From Neptunitalea lumnitzerae (GTDB taxonomy: Bacteria > Bacteroidota > Bacteroidia > Flavobacteriales > Flavobacteriaceae), in contig NZ_BRVO01000005.1 of assembly GCF_027924185.1 (NCBI RefSeq), positions 62,001 through 126,000 of the forward strand: a DNA stretch of 64,000 nt. Reading direction: 5' to 3'. A program made the position numbers and the translations under genes. Positions 18,416 to 26,863 of the stretch are shown here, piece by piece (position 1 is the first letter of the stretch; each line of letters opens with the position of its first letter). The notes under the pieces were generated by a model. The model searched no databases, was not told the DNA's origin, and saw only the letters and a program-made list of their open reading frames with translations.

Positions 18416-19195
18416 TTATAATGCAGAAAATAATTGATTCATTTTTTCTCTTTCTTCATCTGCTAAAGCAGGGTCAACTAAAATACGTCCACTATGCTCA
18501 TCAGTAATAATCTTTTTACGAGAAGAGATTTCCATCTGAATTTGTGGAGGGATAGTGAAGAAAGATCCACCAGAAGCACCTCTTTCAATAGATACTACTG
18601 CTAATCCGTTTTTAACACTACCTCTAATACGCTTATAAGCGCTCACCAATCTTGGTTCAATTGAATTTTCGTATTCTGCAGACTTTTCAATTAAAGCTTG
18701 CTCTTCTTTTTCAGTTTCACCTAAGATAGCATCTAACTCATCTTTTTTGTGTTGTAAGTGAGTTTCTCTTTCAGAAAGACGCTCTTTAGTTGTAGAAATA
18801 ACTTCTTTCTTTTGTTCAACCTGAGCTTTAAACTCACGGATGTGTTTTTCAGCAAGTTGAATTTCTAATTCTTGAAATTCAATTTCTTTAGAAATAGAGT
18901 TGTACTCTCTGTTATTTCTAACATTTTTTTGCTGCTCGTTATACTTTTTAATTAAAGTTTTAGCTTCTTCAATTAAATTTTTTCTGTTACTTATTTGCTC
19001 GTTTAGAGTTTCTAACTCATTGTTAAGCTTAACCATACGAGTTTTTAAACCTTCTACTTCATCTTCAAGATCTTCTACTTCTAAAGGTAATTCTCCACGT
19101 ACGTTTCGTATCTCATCAATTCTGGAGTCAATTAATTGTAAGTCATAAAGTGCTCTCAGCTTCTCTTCTACGGTAACTTCTGTTTTTTTTGTCAT
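18416..19195 (-). CDS. Zinc-ribbon domain protein family (CT398/DUF164-like), zinc cysteines lost
   Basis: 259 aa. Residues about 15-185 are a long charged coiled coil. The C-terminal part matches the C4 zinc-ribbon region of this family (SFFTIPPQIQMEI, later DEHSGRILVDPAL), but every usual zinc cysteine is replaced: the typical CGGCF reads SGGSF and the typical CEHCGRIL reads DEHSGRIL. Members in other phyla have been linked to protein export or flagellar assembly; the role here is unknown. It lies 3 bp downstream of the nif3-like gene, a frequent pairing across bacteria. Confidence 0.85.
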   Translation of the reverse strand: MTKKTEVTVEEKLRALYDLQLIDSRIDEIRNVRGELPLEVEDLEDEVEGLKTRMVKLNNELETLNEQISNRKNLIEEAKTLIKKYNEQQKNVRNNREYNSISKEIEFQELEIQLAEKHIREFKAQVEQKKEVISTTKERLSERETHLQHKKDELDAILGETEKEEQALIEKSAEYENSIEPRLVSAYKRIRGSVKNGLAVVSIERGASGGSFFTIPPQIQMEISSRKKIITDEHSGRILVDPALADEEREKMNQLFSAL

Positions 19196-19198
19196 GTC

Positions 19199-20293
19199 TT
19201 ATAAATACTTGATGGGATTCGTATTTGTTGTTGATAAAATGATTGCAAAATTAGGAAAAATTTTTGTAAGATACTCAACTAATAAATTTTTTGTAAACTG
19301 CTCACTTTCATAATGGCCTATATCGGCTATGATCATCTTGTTTTCAGCTTTGTAAAATTCATGATATTTTACGTCTCCTGTAATGTAAATGTCTGCTCCT
19401 GCACTAATTGCATTTGTAATAGCAAATGCACCGCTACCACCTAAAACTGCAACTTTTTGTATGGGTTTATTTAAAAGGGCTGAATGTCTTATGCAAGAAA
19501 CGTTCATTTTTTCTTTTAAATAGGTTAAAAAGTCTTCTTCTGTCATAGCCTTGCTAAGTTCTCCAATCATACCCATACCAATGTGTTGGTTGTTGTTTTC
19601 TAAGGTGGTTACCTCGTAGGCTACCTCTTCGTAAGGATGTGTATTAAATAGTGCTTTGAGTATTTGTTGCTCTAAATGTTTAGGGTAGGTAACCCCTATT
19701 TGTACTTCCTTTTCAAAATGTAATGTTCCTTTTTCACCAATTTGCGGATTGGAGTCTTCATTACCTTTAAAGGTTCCAGTGCCCTCTATTGCAAAGCTGC
19801 AATTATCATAATTACCTAAACTGCCCGCACCTGCATTGAAAAGAGCATTTCTTAGTTGCTCTGCATCTCTTGTAGGTACAAAGGTTATTAGTTTTTTGAT
19901 AGTACCTTTTTGCGGAATTAAAACAGAACGATTTTGTAATTCCAAAACATCACAAATTCTGCCATTAACACCATTAAAAACATTATCTAATGCTGTATGC
20001 ATTGCATAAATGGCTATGTTGTTTTGTATTGCTTTAATTACAACACGTTCTACATAGTTTTTTCCAGTGATTTTTTTTAGTCCTGAAAAAATAATAGGGT
20101 GAAAGCTAACAATTAGATTGCAGTTTTTCTCTATAGCTTCGTCTACAACAGCTTCTAAAGTGTCTAGTGTAACCAGTACTCCCGTTACTTCGGTAGATGC
20201 TTCGCCTACCAAAAGGCCAACATTATCAAAACCTTCTGCGTAGTTTAACGGAGCTAGCTGTTCAATATGGTTTATTACGTTTTGTACAGTCAT
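19199..20293 (-). CDS. Nif3-like dinuclear metal centre hexameric protein (YqfO type)
   Basis: 364 aa. The N- and C-terminal Nif3 halves carry the metal ligands: SFHPIIFSGLK near residue 64, AMHTALDN near 97, and DIGHYESEQF near 325. The central insertion of about 110 residues (LITFVPTRDAEQLRNAL onward) is the PII-like domain of the long YqfO form. Function is not settled; it is often annotated as GTP cyclohydrolase I type 2, which is doubtful. First gene of a two-gene operon with the zinc-ribbon-like gene. Confidence 0.92.
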   Translation of the reverse strand: MTVQNVINHIEQLAPLNYAEGFDNVGLLVGEASTEVTGVLVTLDTLEAVVDEAIEKNCNLIVSFHPIIFSGLKKITGKNYVERVVIKAIQNNIAIYAMHTALDNVFNGVNGRICDVLELQNRSVLIPQKGTIKKLITFVPTRDAEQLRNALFNAGAGSLGNYDNCSFAIEGTGTFKGNEDSNPQIGEKGTLHFEKEVQIGVTYPKHLEQQILKALFNTHPYEEVAYEVTTLENNNQHIGMGMIGELSKAMTEEDFLTYLKEKMNVSCIRHSALLNKPIQKVAVLGGSGAFAITNAISAGADIYITGDVKYHEFYKAENKMIIADIGHYESEQFTKNLLVEYLTKIFPNFAIILSTTNTNPIKYL

Positions 20294-20313
20294 AAATAAG
20301 AATTCAAAAGGTA

Positions 20314-20321
20314 CAAAAATA
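20314..20321 (-). promoter_or_regulatory. -7 promoter element TATTTTTG for nif3-like operon
   Basis: Exact TAnnTTTG on the minus strand, 21 bp before the start codon at 20293. The sequence is A/T-rich, so a chance match is possible. Confidence 0.42.
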
Positions 20322-20376
20322 AATCTTTTTCAGTACGCATAAAATAAGTTAATTTCGCTTTTATAATTAATGATTT

Positions 20377-21378
20377 ATGAAGGTATTACGATTTTTACTT
20401 TTTCCCATAACTGTTCTATATGGTATGGTTGTATGGTGTAGAAATTTATTATTTGACTATGGTGTATTAAAAAGTAAATCGTACGATTTTCCTATTATTG
20501 TGATAGGTAATCTAAGTGTTGGTGGTACTGGTAAAACACCTATGACAGCGTACGTTCTGGATGTTTTAGGAGTTACCTATAAGACTGGGGTGTTAAGTAG
20601 AGGATATAAAAGAAAGTCTGAGGGATTTGTTTTGGCTGATAATGCTGTAACAGCCGATGAAATAGGGGATGAGCCGTACCAATTATATTCAGATTTTCCT
20701 GAAGCAATTGTTGCTGTAGATGCTGATAGACAACATGGTATTGCTACCTTAAAAGAGAAAAATACATTACCAGAGGTGCTTATTTTAGATGATGCTTACC
20801 AGCATAGAAAAGTAAAAGCTGGTTTTTATGCTTTGTTAACTACGTATGACAGGTTGTATATTAACGACTTTATGTTACCAACGGGGAATTTACGAGATAC
20901 TAAAAATCAAGCAAAGCGGGCCAGTTGTATAATTGTTACCAAGTGTCCTCATTATATTACGGAAGAAGAGAAAGCAAAAGTAAAGCAAAAACTTGGCGCT
21001 AATCAACCTGTATATTTCACCACTATTAGTTATAGTGATACTGTTGTAAATGAGCATTCAGAAATACCTTTAAAGAATTTTAAAGATAAAGCATTTACAC
21101 TGGTTACTGGTATAGCAAAACCAGCGTATTTGGTGAATCATTTAAAATCTGAAGGGTTACAGTTTAATCATTTAGATTTTCCAGACCATCATAATTTTAC
21201 CGATAAAGAAATTGCGTTATTGGCAGAACAAGAATGCATTATTACCACCCAAAAAGACTATGTTAGGATAAAGGATAAAATTTCTAAAGTTTATTACTTA
21301 CCTATTAAAACAAAGTTTTTAGGAGCAGAGGAAGCCTTTGTTAATCAATTACACGAATTTATAAGCTCTTATAAATAA
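20377..21378 (+). CDS. lpxK: Tetraacyldisaccharide 4'-kinase LpxK
   Basis: 333 aa inner-membrane-associated kinase that adds the 4'-phosphate of lipid A. An N-terminal hydrophobic segment (FPITVLYGMVVW) is followed by the P-loop GNLSVGGTGKTPMT near residues 44-57, SRGYKRKSEGF and LDDAYQHRKV. The C-terminal HHNFTDKEI and ITTQKDYVRI are family motifs. Its stop codon abuts the stop of the convergent histidine kinase (21378/21379) with no spacer. Confidence 0.94.
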   Translation: MKVLRFLLFPITVLYGMVVWCRNLLFDYGVLKSKSYDFPIIVIGNLSVGGTGKTPMTAYVLDVLGVTYKTGVLSRGYKRKSEGFVLADNAVTADEIGDEPYQLYSDFPEAIVAVDADRQHGIATLKEKNTLPEVLILDDAYQHRKVKAGFYALLTTYDRLYINDFMLPTGNLRDTKNQAKRASCIIVTKCPHYITEEEKAKVKQKLGANQPVYFTTISYSDTVVNEHSEIPLKNFKDKAFTLVTGIAKPAYLVNHLKSEGLQFNHLDFPDHHNFTDKEIALLAEQECIITTQKDYVRIKDKISKVYYLPIKTKFLGAEEAFVNQLHEFISSYK

Positions 21379-23601
21379 TTAAGACTCTTGATTAAATCTA
21401 ATATTTTCTAGAATGTTCTTAGCTATTTTCTTGTAGAATTCATCTGGCTTAAATGGTTTGGTTACAATGTCATTACAACCAACTTCATAAAAGTCTTCTG
21501 TATTTTCATCTAAAGAAATTGCAGTTAAGGCAATGATAGGTATTTTAGTGTCAAACTTTCTAATTTCTTGGGTAGCTTTTAAACCACTAATTCCAGGCAT
21601 ATGAATATCCATTAATATGGCATCATAAGTGTTTTCTTTAGCTTTTTCTATAGCAATGTAACCATCATCTGCAATATCACAAGTAATATTTTTCTGGGTT
21701 AACATTTTTCTAGTAATAACCTGGTTTATTTTGTTGTCTTCTACTAGTAATAAGTGAAGATCTTTAATAATATCGTCTGTGTTAAGTTCATCAACAATTT
21801 CTTCAGGTACAATCTCAAGGTCTTTAGCTTTCTCAAAATTAATATCAAAGTAGAATGAGCTACCTTCGCCTATTTTACTTTGTAAAGAAATCTGACTATT
21901 TAGAAGTTCTAAAAGACTTTTTACAATGTTAAGTCCTAAACCTGTACCGCCATATTTTCTGTTAATTTGAATAGATCCTTGCGAGAAACTTTCAAAAATA
22001 TTTTTCTGTACCTCGTCTGAAATTCCGATACCATTATCGTTTATTTCAAAATGAATATTGATGTGCGTTTCAGTTTCGTGTAGAATTCTAGCAACTAAAT
22101 TTACTTCTCCATTTTCTGTAAACTTAATAGCATTACCAACAAGGTTAATGAATATTTGAGACAATTTAAGTGGGTCTCCTATCAATTGAGGAGGTATTCC
22201 ATTGTCTACTTTTAGTTGCATTACATTATTACTCTCTTTAGAGGTTTGCTGAAGGGAGTTAATAACGTCAGACATTATTTCTTCTAAATTGAAGGGTACA
22301 TTTTGTATGGTTAATTTTTTCGCTTCAATTTTATTTATCTGAAGAATATCATTTATAAAAGTTAATAGATATTCACCTGAGAATTTTAAAGATTTTAAGT
22401 GCTCCTTTTGGTTTTCGGTAGGGTTTTCTTGTAGCAACAAATGGGTTAAACCGGTAACTGCATACAAGGGTGTTCTTAACTCATGACTTACCGTAGATAG
22501 AAATTGCGTTTTAGCTTTCATAGCTTTTTCTGCATTCTCTTTGGCTCTAAGTAATTCGTTATTCTTCTTTACTAATAGTTCGTTAGTTTTAAGCTTAATC
22601 TTATTATTTCTGTATAGAGAAACCGTAAGAAGCGATATAATAATTAGCAGTGCAGAAGAAAATATAGAGGTGTAGTTAGATTTGCTTAACTTCTCGTTAT
22701 TTTCTATATTTTGTTGGTTAATAGATTCAATTAACTTGTTCTGAAATTCAATTTCAGATTGGTCTGCATATACATCTTGGTTGTCTAGAACAGAGTTGTC
22801 AAACTCTTTATTAAGTTCTTGTTCATATTTGTTTGCATATAGTAGCGCTTGTTCGAAATCTCCTTTGCTTTTGTAGATGTCGCTATATAGCTTATATGTT
22901 TTTGTAAGGATCTTCTTAAAATTAAAAATTTCGCCATATTCTCTAGCCTTGTCAGCGTTTAATTCTGCCTTTTGTAGTTGGTTTGTAGCCAGATATGCCT
23001 GCCCTAAAAACAAATACCCCAGATTAGTTAAATAATCTTGTTCGTATTTGTTTTTTACGGGTAATGATTTTTCAAAAAGTGGAATAGCACTATGATATTC
23101 ACCCGAAAGATGCAGCAGTAATCCTTGAGTAAAAACAATGTTAGATTTAAATTCCTTTAAGTTGTTTTTAGATAATATAGAAGCACTTTTTTTTAGTAAT
23201 TTTTCAATTGCATCCTTATTCTCTATATTTTGATTGATGAGTATTTGAGCCTTAATAATATTGCTCATAGCAATAAGATAATCATTATTACTTTGCGTAA
23301 ACTCAGAGTGTGCTACATCAATAAATTTAAGAGCTTTATCATATCTTTTCAAATTTTCATTGGTTTCTGCTAAAACCAAATGAGCAATTCCTGAATATTC
23401 TATATTCTCTTCAGTTTCAGAAATTTCAAGTAGAATATTAGCTTTCTCTAAAGCAAGTTCATAGTTCCCTTGGTTTTTGTAGATAAAAATATCAGAAATA
23501 AGTAAGGGTATACTATCATTTTGGCTCTGAGTAGCATAACTCTCAAAGGAAAATGTTAGGGAAATGAGAAAGAAAAAATATTTTAAAAAACTAAACTTCA
23601 T
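21379..23601 (-). CDS. TPR-containing hybrid sensor histidine kinase / response regulator
   Basis: 740 aa. A signal peptide or first TM is followed by a periplasmic tetratricopeptide-type region (about residues 30-280), one transmembrane segment near 308-330, a coiled coil, HisKA with SHELRTP near 372, and HATPase with NLVGNAIKFT, NDNGIGI and KYGGTGLGL. A receiver domain (LLVEDNKINQV, phosphoacceptor Asp in AILMDIHMPG) ends the protein. No DNA-binding output domain or response-regulator gene is adjacent. It lies downstream of gap, but an exact -7 element precedes it, so it probably has its own promoter. Confidence 0.92.
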   Translation of the reverse strand: MKFSFLKYFFFLISLTFSFESYATQSQNDSIPLLISDIFIYKNQGNYELALEKANILLEISETEENIEYSGIAHLVLAETNENLKRYDKALKFIDVAHSEFTQSNNDYLIAMSNIIKAQILINQNIENKDAIEKLLKKSASILSKNNLKEFKSNIVFTQGLLLHLSGEYHSAIPLFEKSLPVKNKYEQDYLTNLGYLFLGQAYLATNQLQKAELNADKAREYGEIFNFKKILTKTYKLYSDIYKSKGDFEQALLYANKYEQELNKEFDNSVLDNQDVYADQSEIEFQNKLIESINQQNIENNEKLSKSNYTSIFSSALLIIISLLTVSLYRNNKIKLKTNELLVKKNNELLRAKENAEKAMKAKTQFLSTVSHELRTPLYAVTGLTHLLLQENPTENQKEHLKSLKFSGEYLLTFINDILQINKIEAKKLTIQNVPFNLEEIMSDVINSLQQTSKESNNVMQLKVDNGIPPQLIGDPLKLSQIFINLVGNAIKFTENGEVNLVARILHETETHINIHFEINDNGIGISDEVQKNIFESFSQGSIQINRKYGGTGLGLNIVKSLLELLNSQISLQSKIGEGSSFYFDINFEKAKDLEIVPEEIVDELNTDDIIKDLHLLLVEDNKINQVITRKMLTQKNITCDIADDGYIAIEKAKENTYDAILMDIHMPGISGLKATQEIRKFDTKIPIIALTAISLDENTEDFYEVGCNDIVTKPFKPDEFYKKIAKNILENIRFNQES

Positions 23602-23623
23602 TAATTACTAAAAAAATAGTATC

Positions 23624-23631
23624 CAAATATA
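23624..23631 (-). promoter_or_regulatory. -7 promoter element TATATTTG for the histidine kinase
   Basis: Exact TAnnTTTG on the minus strand in the 36 bp gap between gap and the kinase gene, 22 bp before its ATG. Confidence 0.5.
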
Positions 23632-23637
23632 GCAATA

Positions 23638-24633
23638 TTATGACATATAATTAATTAAGTCAATAATTCTGTTAGAATATCCAACTTCATTATCGTACCA
23701 ACCAATGATTTTTACCATTTTATCAATAACAGATGTCATTTGTGCGTCAAATAAACAAGAATGTGAATTGTTTACTACATCAATAGAAACGATTGGGTCT
23801 TCCGTATATTGTAAAATACCTTCTAGGTAAGTTTCAGAAGCATTTTTAAAAGCGTTGTTAATGGTATCTATAGAAATTTCTTTAGTTACATTAAAGGTTA
23901 TATCTGTCATAGAACCATCTGGTACGGGTACCCTAATACCGCATCCTCCCATTACATCTGATAGGTTAGGGAAAATTTTTGTGAGTGCTTTTGCTGCTCC
24001 GGTAGTAGTGGGTACTATAGATTGCCCTGCTGCTCTAGCTCTTCTTAAATCTCTATGTGGTTGGTCATGTAAACTTTGGTCTGTGGTGTATGAGTGAATT
24101 GTAGTTATATATGCTTGCTCAATACCACATAAATCATTAATCACCTTAATCATTGGTGCAGCATTGTTTGTGGTGCATGAAGCATTGGAAACAATGTCTT
24201 CACTTCCATCAAGTATATGTTGGTTAACCCCTAAAACAATCATTTTAATACTATCATCCTCCGGCGGAACGGATAGAATTACTTTTTTAGCACCATTGTT
24301 TATATGGTGTTTTAATAAGTTTCTGGTTTTATGTTTTCCTGTAGCTTCTACTACAATATCTACATGGTAAGGAGACCAATCTAATTGTGTAATGTCTTTT
24401 TCGTTTAATAATGGAATCTTCACTCCATCATTAATAATGTGCTTTTCGTCATAGGTTACCGTATGCGGTAGTACGCCATGAATACTGTCGTATTTTAATA
24501 AATGACTTAACGTTCTTGAGTCTGCTAAATCATTAATAGCAACAACCTCTATGTTAGGGTTGTTTTGTAAAAGTCTGCAAAGGGTTCTTCCTATTCGTCC
24601 AAAGCCATTAATGGCAATTCTAGTTTTTTTCAT
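23638..24633 (-). CDS. gap: Glyceraldehyde-3-phosphate dehydrogenase, type I
   Basis: About 331 aa from the ATG at 24633; a TTG at 24648 would add five residues. N-terminal NAD site AINGFGRIGRTLCR, catalytic Cys in SNASCTTN, then HSYTTDQSLHDQPHRDLRRA and PTTTGAAKAL. The Asp after the second strand (NDLADSRTLSHLL) fits NAD use. The usual second Cys of the CTTNC motif is Asn here (CTTNNAAP). It interconverts glyceraldehyde-3-phosphate and 1,3-bisphosphoglycerate. A terminator separates it from lipA. Confidence 0.94.
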   Translation of the reverse strand: MKKTRIAINGFGRIGRTLCRLLQNNPNIEVVAINDLADSRTLSHLLKYDSIHGVLPHTVTYDEKHIINDGVKIPLLNEKDITQLDWSPYHVDIVVEATGKHKTRNLLKHHINNGAKKVILSVPPEDDSIKMIVLGVNQHILDGSEDIVSNASCTTNNAAPMIKVINDLCGIEQAYITTIHSYTTDQSLHDQPHRDLRRARAAGQSIVPTTTGAAKALTKIFPNLSDVMGGCGIRVPVPDGSMTDITFNVTKEISIDTINNAFKNASETYLEGILQYTEDPIVSIDVVNNSHSCLFDAQMTSVIDKMVKIIGWYDNEVGYSNRIIDLINYMS

Positions 24634-24649
24634 TACCTGTAAAGACAAA

Positions 24650-24681
24650 AAATCCTGCTGAATCTAAATAAAGCAGGATTT
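24650..24681 (-). terminator. Terminator after lipA
   Basis: Inverted repeat AAATCCTGCT/AGCAGGATTT with a 12-base loop between lipA and gap. Read on the minus strand the second arm runs into TTTTTTG. Confidence 0.65.
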
Positions 24682-24701
24682 ATTTATACGTTATAAATAT
24701 A

Positions 24702-25577
24702 CTATTCAATATGTTTATGTGCCTTATATGAAGATCTTACCAAAGCTCCACTTTCTACATGGCGGAAACCAAGTTCTTTACCTATATCTTCATATTTCTT
24801 AAACTGATCCGGAGTAATAAACTGTTTTACCGGTAAGTGTTTCTTAGAAGGTTGTAGGTACTGACCAATGGTAACAATATCAACATTGTTTTCTTTAAGG
24901 TCATGTAACGTTTCAATCACTTCTTCTTCTTTTTCCCCAAGCCCAAGCATAATACCAGATTTAGTTCTGTTAATACCTTGATCTTTTAAATATTTTAAAA
25001 CTTGTAAGCTTCTGTCGTATTTCGCCTGAATTCTAACTTCACGCGTAAGTCTTCTCACAGTTTCCATATTATGAGAAACTACTTCAGGACTTACTTCTAC
25101 AATACGGTCTATATGTCTTTCTATACCTTGAAAATCTGGAATTAGCGTTTCCATGGTAGTAGTTGGGTTCATTCTTCTAACAGCTTTTACGGTTTCTGCC
25201 CAAATGATAGACCCCATGTCTTTAAGGTCATCTCTGTCTACAGAGGTAATAACTGCGTGCTTAATATTCATTAATTTAATAGAGCGAGCTACTTTTTCAG
25301 GCTCTTCCCAGTCAATAGTTTCGGGTCTACCAGTTTTAACACCACAAAATCCGCAGCTTCTAGTACATATATTTCCTAGTATCATAAAGGTAGCAGTACC
25401 CTCTGCCCAACATTCTCCCATATTAGGGCAGCTTCCCGAAGTACAGATGGTATGTAAATCATATTTATTTACAAGACCTCTTAACTCGGTATATTTTTTA
25501 CCTGTAGGTAACTTAACACGTAACCATTTAGGTTTGTTTTTAGCAGGCGCTGTATTGCTTATCGTCTCTGTACTCAT
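24702..25577 (-). CDS. lipA: Lipoyl synthase LipA
   Basis: 291 aa radical SAM enzyme that inserts two sulfurs into octanoyl-protein to make lipoyl groups. Both cluster motifs are visible: the auxiliary cluster motif CTSGSCPNMGEC and the radical SAM motif CTRSCGFC. The C-terminal SSYKAHKH region with a serine ligand (GALVRSSYKA) is also present. I chose the ATG at 25577: a TTG start at 25607 would lie on the -7 element at 25597-25604. The promoter and a downstream terminator make it a likely single-gene unit. Confidence 0.96.
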   Translation of the reverse strand: MSTETISNTAPAKNKPKWLRVKLPTGKKYTELRGLVNKYDLHTICTSGSCPNMGECWAEGTATFMILGNICTRSCGFCGVKTGRPETIDWEEPEKVARSIKLMNIKHAVITSVDRDDLKDMGSIIWAETVKAVRRMNPTTTMETLIPDFQGIERHIDRIVEVSPEVVSHNMETVRRLTREVRIQAKYDRSLQVLKYLKDQGINRTKSGIMLGLGEKEEEVIETLHDLKENNVDIVTIGQYLQPSKKHLPVKQFITPDQFKKYEDIGKELGFRHVESGALVRSSYKAHKHIE

Positions 25578-25596
25578 ACATTCAACTTTTGAGAAG

Positions 25597-25625
25597 CAAA
25601 GATACAAACTATAAAATTATTACAA
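25597..25625 (-). promoter_or_regulatory. Full promoter TTG-N18-TATCTTTG for lipA
   Basis: On the minus strand, TTG at 25625-25623 and TATCTTTG at 25604-25597 with 18 bp between them. Both elements match the Bacteroidetes sigma consensus (TTG, 17-23 bp, TAnnTTTG). The -7 ends 19 bp before the lipA ATG. Confidence 0.7.
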
Positions 25626-25645
25626 TAACGGATTATGATGGGTTT

Positions 25646-26860
25646 TTAAAAGAACTGAATTACGTACCAAATGCCAAAACCAATTAAGAAAATAATACCA
25701 CTATAACTTAAAATTCTTAACAATATTCCTGGTTGCCAGCTTTTTGGGGTATGCTTAGAAGTTATTAAAGCATAGTTTATAATGGCATAAAAGGGTGCTG
25801 TAACAAAAGAGAGTACTGTGGCTATTTGAACAAGAACTTTCATTTCGGACAGGAAGAAAAGAAAAATTGCCATGGTGCCTAATACCAATATAATCATCCA
25901 AATTGCATACGAATGTTTTATCTTTTTACCGCTAAGCAGTTCAAAAGAGCTTGCCATTACACGTGGGGAGGCATCGGTAGTAGTTAGGGTAGTACTAAAC
26001 ATGGTGGTAAAAGCAGCAATTGCAATTAAGTAATAGGTGCTATCTCCTAAATGTGTGGTGTACATATTAATTAACTGCGAAGCAAAAACGGCTGCCTTTG
26101 AGCTAAATGTTTCTTCTGCATTGTACATAATTAAAGCTCCTAAACCAATAAAAAGTAGTCCGATAATGGTGGCTGCAATATAGCCAATATTAAAGTCTAT
26201 CATTGAGGTTTTGGATGGCGTGCTAGAAGCGGTTTTTTGTTTTTCTAGTGTCCACATAGATTGCCATATAGAAACATCAATAGGAGCGGGCATCCATCCC
26301 ATAAATGCAATAAGAAAAGCTATCCCCGCAGTACCACTAGGTATTACTTGCTCAAAGCTAAATTGGTGCTCGGTTTTAAAAATAGCCATGACAAGTGCAA
26401 TAACTGTAGAAATGGTTAATGTGGTCACAATAACCTTCATTAAAGTATCTAACAGTTTATACTTACCTATAATTAAAACCAATACACATATTAGCGTAAC
26501 TATAAAACTCCACGTAATTACATCAATAGAAATGTTGAATAAATTTGCAGCCAGACCTGCTGTTACTATGGTAACAGCAGTTTGTATGGTAAACATAGTA
26601 GCTATGTTTAATATAAAATATACCCAAAGCACCCAAGGGCTTAATTTATAATACCCTTTTAAAATACTCTCTCCTGTAGCAAGTGAATATTGTGGTGCAA
26701 ATCTAAAAAACGGATACTTAAATAAATTTACCAAAATAAGTGCCCATACAAGTCCAAAGCCAAATTCGGCTCCTGCTTTGGTAGATTGTACTAAGTGAGA
26801 AACTCCAATTGCTGCGCCGGCAAAAAGAATTCCCGGTCCGAGTTTTTTGAGAATTCCCAT
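25646..26860 (-). CDS. Divergent Nramp-family divalent metal transporter
   Basis: 404 aa with about 11 membrane segments. The opening LGPGILFAGAAIGVSHLVQ and then KAGAEFGF aligns with Nramp TM1 (LGPG...DPGN...AGAQFG), but the metal-binding DPGN is replaced by GVSH. TM6, normally MPHN, reads GWMPAPIDVSIWQ: Met and Pro are kept, His is not. An Nramp fold is likely, but Mn/Fe transport with the usual ligand set is not. It lies 3 bp after the sigma factor gene, suggesting shared transcription. Confidence 0.82.
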   Translation of the reverse strand: MGILKKLGPGILFAGAAIGVSHLVQSTKAGAEFGFGLVWALILVNLFKYPFFRFAPQYSLATGESILKGYYKLSPWVLWVYFILNIATMFTIQTAVTIVTAGLAANLFNISIDVITWSFIVTLICVLVLIIGKYKLLDTLMKVIVTTLTISTVIALVMAIFKTEHQFSFEQVIPSGTAGIAFLIAFMGWMPAPIDVSIWQSMWTLEKQKTASSTPSKTSMIDFNIGYIAATIIGLLFIGLGALIMYNAEETFSSKAAVFASQLINMYTTHLGDSTYYLIAIAAFTTMFSTTLTTTDASPRVMASSFELLSGKKIKHSYAIWMIILVLGTMAIFLFFLSEMKVLVQIATVLSFVTAPFYAIINYALITSKHTPKSWQPGILLRILSYSGIIFLIGFGIWYVIQFF

Positions 26861-26863
26861 GGT

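Noticed and set aside
25153..25614. Open frame of 153 codons antisense to lipA
   Set aside because: lipA has clear cluster motifs and a full promoter; the antisense frame has neither a family match nor a promoter.
26211..26651. Open frame of 146 codons antisense to the Nramp-like gene
   Set aside because: It mirrors the transmembrane codons of the real gene and has no family match.
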